64,000 nt of DNA, from contig JABAKD010000010.1 in NCBI GenBank assembly GCA_012845835.1, positions 9,233,599-9,297,598 on the forward strand, in the 5' to 3' direction. Position 1 is the first letter of the stretch. The number at the start of each line of letters is the position of its first letter. The translations under genes were made by a program, and so were the position numbers. The stretch is from Undaria pinnatifida (taxonomy: Eukaryota > Sar > Phaeophyceae > Laminariales > Alariaceae). The notes beneath the pieces are model-generated. The model had not been told where the DNA came from. It did no database searches and worked only from the letters and a program-made list of their open reading frames with translations. Below, piece after piece: positions 24,008 through 36,000 of the stretch.

Positions 24008-27000
24008 ATGTCTGTTGACCCCGATAAGCTGCATATCATCCGCTCTAAGGTGGGTTGCACGGAGCGCTCTCCGGTTTGCATGTGTAATGCTGCTTTATAA
24101 TCCTCCTATATGAGTACCTACCAACCCTCAGTTTGCCCTGCGGGTATATAGCAGGAGCGACAAGTCGGTTCTTACTTGTCCGTAGTATTGCATGCCCCGT
24201 AGGCATCTACCATGCACGGACGTATCGGTCCGCTTTCAATTCCTATCCCTTGACCAACAAAACGGACGCCTATTCGCCTGATCGTCACGTGTTGCTTTGC
24301 TTGTCCCAGTATGTACCGGTACCCGGTAAGTTGCTTGTCCCTACCCCACCAGCTGGTCTCCACAATGCCATTATACCGCTCTGGTGACTTGTTGTCTGTC
24401 GTCCACTCTACCTCCTCTTATCCCATAGCCGCGACATGACTCGCATTCGGATGCTATCCGTCACTTTGAGGGAGACTACGAGTGCTTGTCCAACACGTAC
24501 AAGTGCCCGGTGTCCTTGCGCGGGGATTCGGAACCCTACCCCAGCGTCGAGGTGAGGGCATCTGCTGCACCGCCGCCGCCGCCACCGCTGCCAAACTGCA
24601 GCTAGATTCGTCCCGAGGTCCCCGCGGGTGTGCTTCATACTGGTGTGTAATACGACGAATAGTTTTCGGTTCAGCGAGACTTGACATCGCCTTTCAGTTT
24701 GTTGGGGGTTGAGGGCACCGCCGCGGGGAAATGTAGAACGACTGCAACAGCAGCAGCAGCGACAACAACAGCAGTCAGTGTCCCCCCTGCGTGGCCGTTA
24801 CTGTAGCCAAAAGATTTCCCTAACACGAAGGATGTTTCATGCGTCTTTCGCATCGGTTGACGACGTACCGGGCACGATGTACCTGCTGCGGGTTCTGCTT
24901 GTATGGGTTCAGGGTCCTGAGTGGTAGACACACTTGCTTCGCGCGCACCCGACCTGTCCTCTGGGTGCGTCCGGACGCCCATATCACGCCTCGAATTGTG
25001 ACCTATAACATTCATTGGATCGTAGAAGCAACGAGGCTAACAACTACTAATGCTGTACGTACTGTAGTATTGCCAACAGGTACTAATAATACTATCGTAT
25101 CCGATTTACTACTCGTACCAGGCATCCTCGCTCTCTCCTGCCACATTGTTTGCCATCATTCTGATGCTGTACCGATCGACTCGCTCCATATCGATTTCAT
25201 TGCTGCTGCTCCTACAGCACGCCCTGCAAGCCTCGAAGACTGACGATGCCGAGCTGAAGAACAGCATACGGCAGGCCAAGAACGCCATCGAAGCAAAAAA
25301 AATCGCACGCGTAGTGAAGGTGACAACGACGATTAGCCGCTCTCAGCCAAAAATGTTACGATGGTTGACGCCCTTGGCAGACAGCCGTCAAAGGGCCGTC
25401 AAGCCTAGTATGTCGGTTGACGGGACCTCTGGCTCTTGACGAACAGCCATCGAGGACCCTTGACGGACAGCCGTCAAGGATCTCCCGCTCACGCTATTAT
25501 ATTAAGTCTAACGTGGCCTTGCGGGGCCAAACCTAGACCGTCAACTGAAACATGAATATTTTCTCTGAAATCAGCTATAACAAAAACGAAAGTCCTCTAC
25601 GACGTTTCATAACCGAAGCAGAAAGTAGAACAACAGCACGAGATGTACCTTTGGCAGTAAGCCCGCTGTTCCTTTGAAAGGCACGCGTCGCTCGATGTTT
25701 CAACACCGTAAGCGAAAAATTTGCCAGCGAATGTTAAAAGCAAGCAACAACTCCGTTTGCTCTCGCTGATCGTGTCGAATGAATTGTCGCGCGCTCGCGC
25801 GACACACTGCATGCAGCCCGCGCCGAAGTGGCGGGCCGAGTCGGAAAGAATCGTGGAGGCCCTCATACGAGACAAGTTTAGACGCAACGCCAAGGCCAGA
25901 GAGATTCTGATCGGAACGGGCCGCGTGAAACTGGTGTACACCAACAGCCACGAGGACAGAGTCTGGGGCGTGTGCGGCGGTGAGAGCAGCGGTGTGTTTT
26001 GCGACTTCCGCGCATGCATGTCATGTGGATGCTTGGTGTTGGTTGGCAGGAAAGACGCGCATCCCAGGTGGGTTCTTGACGGTCGTAAGAAGGAACTACC
26101 TGTTCTACTTCAGTCACGTGACTAAGTCGCCTCGTGCCGCGGCGTCGTCCCTGAATGATACCTGGTTGCTGGTAGCGTCTTTCAGCTGAAAGGAGAAGGT
26201 TGTTATAGTCTGGGAACCGAACTAAAAAGAAAAATTTTGTTTGTTGCGAGAACGAATCATGAATGATAGCGTCTTACGGGGCTAAACATCGCTTTTGATG
26301 CGCTCCTAAACGCTATGATGGGAACTCGCCAGGGGTTTGCCCGGAGATTGCTAGCCTGAGAGGATTCGAACCCAAAAATATAGTTTTTGGTTGTCAGAAG
26401 GAACTACATGTTGGGCGGCTCCAGTCACGCGACTCAAACACTTCACTCACGCACCTCAAATAGCCCATCAGTTAGTTATTGCTAATAAGCACTTGGTAGA
26501 GCGGCGCTTGGTAGTTCTCTCGCGCGAGACCAGTACTTGGCTACTGGGTGTGGGAGCGCTGACTCAGCGCAGCTCGGCGCCGCAGGTATGCCCCCCCCAG
26601 CTGCGTCGTTCTATCGACAGGTCCATGACATCGGCGCGTCAGGACGAAGGTAACGACTGACGGTTTTTAATTTTCAGCCGCGCCCGCCAGCGAGTGGAGA
26701 GCATGGGCGGCACGATTATTACGTTTACGTGTCGCAATTACAAGCAATACGGGGCGGGGGAAGGGGGGGGTGATGAGTTAATATTTCGACGCGTAAACCT
26801 TGCATCCCGTGTTTTATTGTGGGCGTGCGTTCTTTGGCTTCCTTTCGTTGAACCGCTTTCTCGGCTTTCTGTTGCTCCTTATTATTTTAGGCAAGGGTGA
26901 AAACAAGCTTGGGAAGCTGCTGGAGCGGGTCCGGGCGGACGCACTTGCTGGCAAGGACACCGACGTGTGGTGCTCCATGCGCTTCCAGCTGGCCACCCCG

Positions 27001-30000
27001 CTGGATGTTGCGGTGGATTTTGCGGTGACCAAGGGCGGAGAGGTTGTGGCGGAGCCCTCCTTCGAGGGAAAGCCGATCGTTAGGATGGGTGAGACCAACA
27101 ACGTAAAGTGATAAAACTCAACTCTGCTAACCCGTTTTGGAATTCAAGTTTTTACTGGATGAATAGTTCCGTAGGCGTAAGTTTTCTCAAAGGGGAAAAA
27201 TGGTCGAAACAGTGCGACGATTACAACATATTTCACGCGAATTAGCCCGGGCTGCTGAGATAGAAGATGACGCGTGCTGCGATATCTAGGTAGCGCTTTT
27301 CGGCAAAATGTTTTCTGAATGACGGGCCCCCTTAAGCCACAACCCTTGGAAGGTCATTCTTGTTTTCCAATGTGTGTGTGTGTGTTTTTTTTATGCCTAA
27401 GCCGTTGATTTGGTCATGGGGGTGCACTTTCATTTTGCTCATTTTATTAGTATTTTTTTCGGGCCATGTGTAGAGCTCCTCGCGTGAAAAGCCTCAGAAG
27501 CAAAATGGTGCACCGATACCGTACTACACAATGGTGCACCGTTACCGTACTGTTAGTAGCATGTGCCCGAAGTGCAATGGAAAGACATGTACGACACGCG
27601 CGAAGCACGCAGCATGAAGATATTTTGTGTTGCCACCGGCCCTCTGTTGAAGGTTGACTAAACCGCAACAAGTGCCGCTTCTTTGGACGCTAGACTGGGT
27701 CCTGAAAGGGTGAATAGTGCTGCCGGTCTTGTGTTGCACGCGTAGTTGCTTACCTTCGTTGTCACTCAGCTGTGCTTACGCCGTAGGGGACAACTCGTAC
27801 AGACTGCGGATGTCCTGAAATGTCGCTGTTGTGGGATTCCTATGTCTCGCCCGAAATTCGAATATGAAGGTATTGACCGCAGGAACAGTCGACCCTTCCT
27901 CCGAGAGGTGTCCCGAGCATGTTATGGTTCCGTAAGGGGCTATGTATGACACGTTTACAAGTCGCGGAAGTTTTTGAATGAGCACACGGGCATTCAAAAC
28001 GCGTTCGGAGGTCGGTGCCTTCAATTTCGAGTTTCGGGCGGGATGTCTAGCAGTCCATAGTTCAAAGTGTAGGCATCAGCATTATGTTGCTATGCCCAAT
28101 TGGTCTTGTCGCTTGTGAGCACGTGGGGGTAAGGGAGGGAATGTAGGCGGAGGAGTTGTCGGCCTAAAAGGCTCGACGCAAACTCGACCACCACCCGTTA
28201 GAGCGCATTCTGTGTTTGTCGAATTCCTTTTCACACAAATGCTTCGGCCGCATCTTTTGGGATTTCGACCGAGCGGTTTCGAAAACGCGAACGGGAAAAC
28301 GCTGTTCTCACGGGCATTTTCGCCAAGTTTACGCAAAACCCGTCCTTGAAACTTAGCACTGGTAATTAGCTCTCTCTCTTCTTTGGCTCACCACCAGCGC
28401 TTAAAAGATGATGTTCCACGGCCGGGTTTCGTGTAGACTTGGCGAAAGCGCCCGCGAAAGCAACGCGACCGGGAATTCGATTAGCGCATAATTGCGTTCC
28501 AACACGTGGTGGTCGGATCCCCAGTCGCTCAAAGGCGTCGGCGGCAGCGTTCGGGGGGTTCGACCACGCGGTTTTGGGAGCAAGTTTATGCAAATCCGGC
28601 CGTGAAACAGCACCTTTTTGAGCAGTCATGATGGACTTTAATTGTTTTTAAAGCATATCACCAGTGCTCAGAAGGTGTTGTCATACAGCCGGATATGCAT
28701 AAACTTGCGAAAGGGCCTGCGAGAACAGCGTTTTCCCGTTCGCGTTCTCAAATCGCGTGGCCGAAACCCAGCCGATGCGTCTGTTCAACTGGGGGTCCGA
28801 CGAGCATATGCTGCGCTCTGATTTGTGGTGGTCGTGGAAGAGGTGAGCCTTTGGAACGCGAACGGGAACACGCTATTCTCGCAGTCGCTTTACGCAAAAC
28901 CCGGCCGTGAAACAGCACCTTTTTAGCACTGATGATAAAATCTTTTTTTTTTCAAGTTATCAGCAGTGTTCAGAGGGTGCTGTTCCATGACCGGGTTTTG
29001 TGTAAAGCATCGAAAACAACGCGACGGGGGATTCGACGTTCACATACTGCGATCCAAAGCGTGGTGGTCGGACCTCCAGCCACACAAACGCATAGGCCAC
29101 AGCGTTCGCGGTTTCGACCCCGCGTTTTTGGGAACGCGAACGGGAAAACGCTCTTGCATCGGGCACGTTCACCAAGGTTACGCGAATCCAGCCGTGAAAC
29201 AGCACCTTTTTGAGCACCGGTGACAAGGTTTGGTTGTTTTTAAAGTTTATCACCAGCGCTCAGAAGGTGTTGTCACACGGCCGGATTTGCGTAAACCTGG
29301 CGAACGTACTCACGAGAGCAGTGTTTTCCTGTTCACGTTTCCAAATTGCATGTTCGAAACCCCGAATGCTGCAACCGATGGGCCTTTTTTTGCCAGTGCT
29401 ATCAGCAGTGCTTCGCAAAGGGGATAGACGTTGGGGGGGGTCGGCCGAAAAGTCTCGACTCTACCACAACCACCACGCCTTGGAACATATAACGTGGAAC
29501 ACGCTATGCGCCCGACGGATCCCCCGCAGTACGCATCGGCCGCAGTGTTCGGGGTTTCGACCATGCAGTTGTGAGAAACGCGAACGGGAAAGCGCTGTTC
29601 TCGCAGGCATTGTGGCGAAGTGTAGGCAAAACCCGACCATGAAACAGCACCTTCTGAGCACCACTGATAAGCTCTTTTTTTTGCAAAGCTCATCAGCAGT
29701 GCTGCGCAAGTGCTGCTCCATGACCGGGTTTTGTGTAGACTTGGCGAATGTGCCGGGGAGGACAGCATTTTCCCGTTCGTGTTCCCCAATCGCGTTTTTG
29801 TTGAAACCTCGCCGATGTATTTGTGCGACTGGGGATCCGACGAGCACGTACTACGCGCCAACGCGTGGTGGTCGTGGAAGAGTTGAGCCTTTTCTGCCGT
29901 CGTCGTTTTTTTTTTTTTTTCTCAGCGTTTCTCTTCAGCATTAGCTTGGGCGACCGCGGACGGCTCTGTGTCAAAAGTTAGGTTTTCCTTATTTTAAGCG

Positions 30001-33000
30001 AAGCGAGTTTCTAACTTACGGCGGCGCCCCAAAAACAGGGGCTCTTTTCCTACCTCGCGTGCCCGAACCTCCGTGTCCCACCCAACGACCGGCATATAAA
30101 AAAAGAAAAGATAAAAACGAGGAGCGGTCGAGGTATTTCTTTCATAACACACTTTTCTGCTTCCCGCTAACCCACGTTGTTGATGACAGTGACAAATAGC
30201 CACTGGCATTAGCTCCTGCGAAGCTACGAAGAGCGTGTGAAAATATGTTGTCCTTGTTTTGTTCTGCGGTTCGGTAATGGTGAGGACGTCGTTCGGATAA
30301 TACTACGCGTAGCATCAGGTAGTTCTTGTGTCGGATACCAGTGCCATGTGCAGCTTTTTTTTTTTACTCGTCCTTTGCTGTTGGTGTGAAGTGTGTTGGT
30401 GCATTTTCACCGACCATGAATTACTGTGATACTGACACAGGTATTCTGAGGGGGCGCCTTTTTTTTGCTTTTTGTAGAGATTGCGTGTTCCAGAATTCCT
30501 GTTGTTTGTTTTTTCGCCTCCGACCGGCTGTGGTCGATTTACAGCCCAAGATAGCCGTATATTACGCGAAGTAACAGTTGTTGTTCTCACATTAACTCGC
30601 ATAATCAAGTCCGTGGTCACAGGACAGGCTCCAGTCACTCTGGAGCTGAGGAATACCCCAGGGAAAAACACACAACCCAAGGTGGTACACGCATATATCA
30701 TAGCTGACGCAATTCATGCCTCCACCAGAAACATATAAAAGTGAAATCGGGAGTCAGTCTACGATGTGCCAGGTCCATGCCGGTGCATACGTCTCATTAC
30801 TCACGCCTGGAGAAACCAACTATTCCGATTGCCACCCAAGGAAGACTACCACGTATATATTACACGTAGTATCTATCACTACGCATACGCACGACAGGCG
30901 TAAGTCAAGAAAAAGGAAACAAAGAAAAGAAGAAAAGATGAAGGAAAGGAAAGAAGAGAGAAGAAAACGAAACAAAACGAAAAAGGCAAGAAAAGAGAAG
31001 AAAAAGACAAGAAAAGCAAGAAAAGAGAAGACAAGAAGAGGAAGCAAGGCAAGGAAAAAAGAAGAGAAAAAAGAAGAAAGAAGAAAAGAAAGAAAAATGT
31101 CATACTAGGAGACCCTAGGAACTGGCTAAGGATGGCATTGGGCTCACAGAGGGTATCACGTCCATCATCAATGGCACCTGGGAGAGAACGCAACATGGCG
31201 TAGAAGTCAGGGCGGTCTTATGCTATCTTGTGACGGCCATTAGAAGGCCCACAACTTTCAATACGATGATGGCCAAACCCAGACTTCAGTCTCTTGGGCA
31301 CGACGCTCCTCCTTCCCCCCGTCCCCCCTTCCTCCCTTTCCCCCTCCCCCCTCCCCCCCTCCGCCCCTCCCCCAGTCCCCTCCCCGCCCCCCCCCCCTTC
31401 CCCCTCCCCCCGGCTGCTTAGAGATGCCAACGGTGGATGGCGCTGCCGCAGCCTTTGCGCGTCGCTCTGCAGCTTTGCGTCTCTCCGTTTCATGCATGAA
31501 CAACTCGGCTCCCTCCTCTACCCGTCGAAACCATCTGCCAGCCTTCTGAGCAGCCTTTCGCCATCCTTCGAATTTCATTCCAAAGACCGACATATCCTCC
31601 TTCAGATGATCCATCCAGCCTTTCTCTTGCCCCCCTGAGTAGCACTTACCCCCAACAAACTCCCCAAACATCACCCTCTGTGGCAGACGCTCCTCCCCCA
31701 TACGTGCCACGAATCCCGCAAACAAAATCCTCCGTTTGCGCACTATCGCCTCAACGCTCTCGGAAGCTGTCTGGGCAAACGCGTCGGCGTACGATAGGGT
31801 GTGGTCGTTGCGCTTCCGTTTCCGCCATTCAAGGCATCGGAGGAGCATGGAGCGGTGAACCCATCGTAGCCTGTCATAGTCAGGCTTCTTCGGGCTCCAC
31901 GTCATGCAACCGTACAGCAGTGTCTCGACCACCTCAGCTTTCAGCAACCGCACCTTCAACCGTAAACGCACACCCGGGCGATCATAGATTTCCATCTTGT
32001 ACCGCTGGAAGCACGCCCAGGCCCTCTGAAGACGCCGCGTTATTTCAATGCTAAGGTCTCTGTCTGCGGTGATAGCCCCGCCCAAGTATACAAACTGGAT
32101 TGTTTGTTTGTATACCTGGCCGTCTGCATTGATCGTGAAGGACACCTTACCCTCGCTTTTGGTTTCCAGGCACATTATCTCTGTTTTTGCCCCGGATACT
32201 GTAAGCCCGAACGACGAGCACGCAGTCATTATCACCGTCATCATCCTCTCCAGCCCTTCTGATGATCGCGACATGATGCCCGCATCGTCCGCGTACAGCA
32301 TACCCCACGATCTCTGCACCCCCTCCCCCTCCTTCCCCCTCCGTCCGTCGACTTTGCCTGTGCGTGAAGTGCCCTTCTTCTCGCCTTCCTCCTTTCGCTG
32401 GAGCTGCACCATGTTGTCCGTGATGGCTGCATCAGCGAGGAAGCGTTTCTCGCCCACACGCAATACCGCCGTGAAAAACATGTTGAACAGCAGTGGCGCG
32501 AGCACACATCCTTGCCTGAGACCTTGCCCCACGTCGACTTATCCGAGCACTCTCCATCATCCAGCCGCACGCATGCTTGCATACCGTCGTGGAATTGGCG
32601 GATGACGGCGAGCATTCTCGGTGGCACGCCAAAACGAGCAAGGACATCTCACAAAAGGCTTCGGTCGACGGAGTCGTACGCTTTCGTGAGGTCGATATAG
32701 CACATGTACAAGGGGATGTCCTTCTTCCGCGCCAGTTCCTGCAGTCGTCGTAATACGAACATCATGTCAACCGTCGAGCGTTGGGGTTTGAACCCACACT
32801 GTTCCTCCGGCGGAATGTTCTCGCGTTCGCAATAGTCACTCAGGCGACCCGCGATGACTTTGAGGAGTACTTTGCCGGCGTGAGCCACGAGGGAGATGCC
32901 ACGATAATTGCCACACTCAGTCCGATCTTTCTTTTTGTGAAGCACCTTAATCGTTGCATCTTTCTAGTGCTGCGGTACGCCACCTCCCCTCCACACGGCG

Positions 33001-36000
33001 ACGATGATATCGTGGAACTTTCGGAGGGTGTTTTCTCCGCCGGCCAAAACCTTCAAGAGCTCGGCCGGGAGACCATCGGGCCCTACCGCCTTTCGGTTCG
33101 CCAACGCCCGGATCGCCTCCTCTACTTCGTACCTAGACGGGACACCGTCCAGTGGTCTGCACGGGGGCCACTGCTTAAGCTCGTCCACAATGCTCGGATC
33201 AAGGGTCGGAGACTTGGTGTTGAGCAGTTTGTGAAACCACCTCACCTACCGCTCGCGGATGAGGGCATTATCCCGCAGCAATCGACCTTCCTCGTCCTTG
33301 ATGTACTGCGAGTTAAACGTCCTCTTCCCTTCCACATCCATCCCCTTGAGGTGTTGTAGAAGCCAAATTGATCACCTTCTCGGATACGCCCTTCGAGTTG
33401 GCTAACGTAATCTTTGAAGAACCTCTGAACAGCTTCCGCCCGCGTGCGTTTCAGCTGTTTGATGGTCGCCTTCAAGGCTTGCCGTAGACCACGATCGTTT
33501 GGAGCAGAACGGACCCGTTTCCTCGCGTCTTCCCTATCCTGCCATCGTGCATTCAACTCCGCTCTCGTCTCCTTGGTCGCACACCAGCCCCTCGGCACTT
33601 GTTTGCGCCGAATAGGGGGCGCTATGTCGGCGGCATTTGACAGTAGCGTCTCGGTCAGTAATGAGGCCATGTCATCATCGCTTCCGGCATTAGTACCGTG
33701 TGTTGGAGAGGCAAGGTTGGCTGCTATCGCATTTTGCAAATTTATCCGTAAATGCGGGTCCGCCATCAATCTTTGTAGATCAATAGCTCGCCGGTTTTTG
33801 ATAACTATATTTGGACGATTTGGTGCGATGCGGCCTAAGAGGCGAATATTTGCTATCACGAGGTTGTGGTCCGACTCGGCGTTCTCCCTGCATGGAGTCC
33901 GCACAGTGACATTACGTACCAATCGTCTATCCACTTGCCGTGTCAGTATGTAGTCAAGTCTGTACTGGGCCTTTCCTCGGTTAGGGCTCTAAAATGTATA
34001 CGATATACCACGAGCAGGTGTAGCATAGTACGTGTTGAGGAGTGCGAGTTTGTTATCAGTTGCGTGAGTCAATAGTCGCTCTCCGTTGTCGTTCAGCTCG
34101 TCACGTCCGTATGCACCCAATACCTTGCTGTCGGTCCACTCGATCCCTCTCGTGCGTGTACGAGCATTTGCGTCCACCAGGACAAGGAGGTGGTCCCTAC
34201 TGGGTACCTCCTTGACCACCTCGTCAAGTGAATTCCAAAAGTAATCCTTTTCGCTGGTGCTCTTGTCGAGAGTGGGAGCATAGCCTACAATGAAGGACAC
34301 ACCGTTAGATTTCCCTTTAAGTTGGATGCGAACCTTCATCAGTCTAGCACTGATGCACTCAACCGCGACGTCGCCCTTATCCATCCCTGCCACGATAGAC
34401 TCTCTAACAGCTAAGCCTACCCCGTGGTTCCCCTTCTTTTCGTACTTTCCTCCGTCTGCTCCTGAGCAAAACACAACATACCCCGCCGCCGTGAAAGCAC
34501 TTTTTCCATTGCGCCTCACCTCCTGCAATCCTATGACATCACAACCTGCGTCTTCGCAAGTCTTCATTATCACCTCGGCGTGGCCTATGCCGTTCGTGCC
34601 CTTGAAAGCTAGTGTTCGAACGTTGTACGTACCCACGACGAGTTCCCCTGCTCTCGACCTAGCCCTTGCATCTGAGCGGATTTTGTGAGAAGCCCTTCGA
34701 ATCCTCCTGCGTCTCCTCCTCTTCTTCCGAGCCTCCGATTTCCTCCATTCCACCCTCCGTTTTTCCCAGACAGAGTATTTCCCCCTCTCCGTCTCCCTTC
34801 GCCCAGCCCGGTTCTTGCTTAAGTGCCGACGTGAAGGGGGCAGCAGTCCCGACACGCCACGTCCATCTCCTTTCCGACTTTGGCGCTTACTCACGTGGGT
34901 TTGATCCTCTCTTCTCTGTTCGATACGCGCCTCATGCTTTCCGCGGCGGTGATGCGACACTGCGTCCGCAGGCAAGGCTGCTGCGTTAACAGTATGTCGC
35001 CACGGACCAACAAGCATGGTTGAATTGAAGCGTCAGCACCAGATCCACACCCTGACGTTTTACATGGTCTCCTCTTTGCCGCCAGTACAAACGCGCGCCG
35101 GGCGTATCTCGCTGCTTGCGAAAATGAATATCGACGACTCGATCGGTCGGACTCACAGCAGCCGACGTATTTGCACATGATTTGACAGAACTAAAAGGAC
35201 GCAGCTACGCACCAATCAGCGGGGTTGAGTTGAAGTGTTGACACGAGGCCCACGCCATGACGCTTTCACATGGTGCCCTCCTTGCCGCCAGTACGATCTA
35301 AAGGTACGCAACCACGCCTTAACCAGCGAATGGTGACCACGCGCCAACCAGCTTGCTTAACGGGTCAGCACAAGACGCCACCCTAGCGTTTGACATAGTG
35401 CTCTCCCTGCCTCCCGTTTCGAACTTCAAGTACGCAGCCACGCGCCCATCGCCAGCTCCTTAAGAACCACATCCTGAAGTTTTTTCATGGTGTCCTTGCC
35501 GTGGTTGGCTTCGATGTTTTGTTGTCGTCTTTGATGTTGTGTTGTTGTGCAGGTAAGCTGACCGACAATGAGGTGGTGATGGCCCACCCTTCGGTAAGCC
35601 GGTCGCACGCTCTTTTAGTGGTGGACAGGACCTTTGGGGCGTTTCTCGTGGATCTGGGTGCCTCCAACGGATCTTTCCTCGACGGCCGGGTGTGTGTGTC
35701 CGTTGTGTTGGTAGTTTTCGTTTTTTTTCCCGGCCGTTTGCTATAGTCTTGGTGTAACCCCTCTAGAGTTTGTGCCGCACCGATATTTTTTCATCGCCAA
35801 AACATGAAATAAACAAAAACATTGGCAGCGCGATCTGGTCAGTCTTCAAACCCTGTCTCGCCATGTTCGTAACCGCTCCTTGCATACGGATTTTTTTCAT
35901 GATGACCCAACCTTTTGTTCATTATGCTTGTTGTATTGAGGTCTCTCACACGATATCATCCGTGGACTACCAAACATGTCAGGAAACAGCGGTCTAGACC

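Noticed and set aside
26891-27111. Gene end at the TGA at 27,109-27,111 (NADAR protein alone)
   Set aside because: A strong donor (ATGG|GTGAGA) precedes this stop, and only splicing to 35,553 completes the FHA domain in the right phase. The short form could still exist as an alternative transcript.
30879-31196. Phe/Leu-rich minus-strand frame resembling a membrane protein
   Set aside because: It is the complement of the A/G-only tract of a dispersed element.
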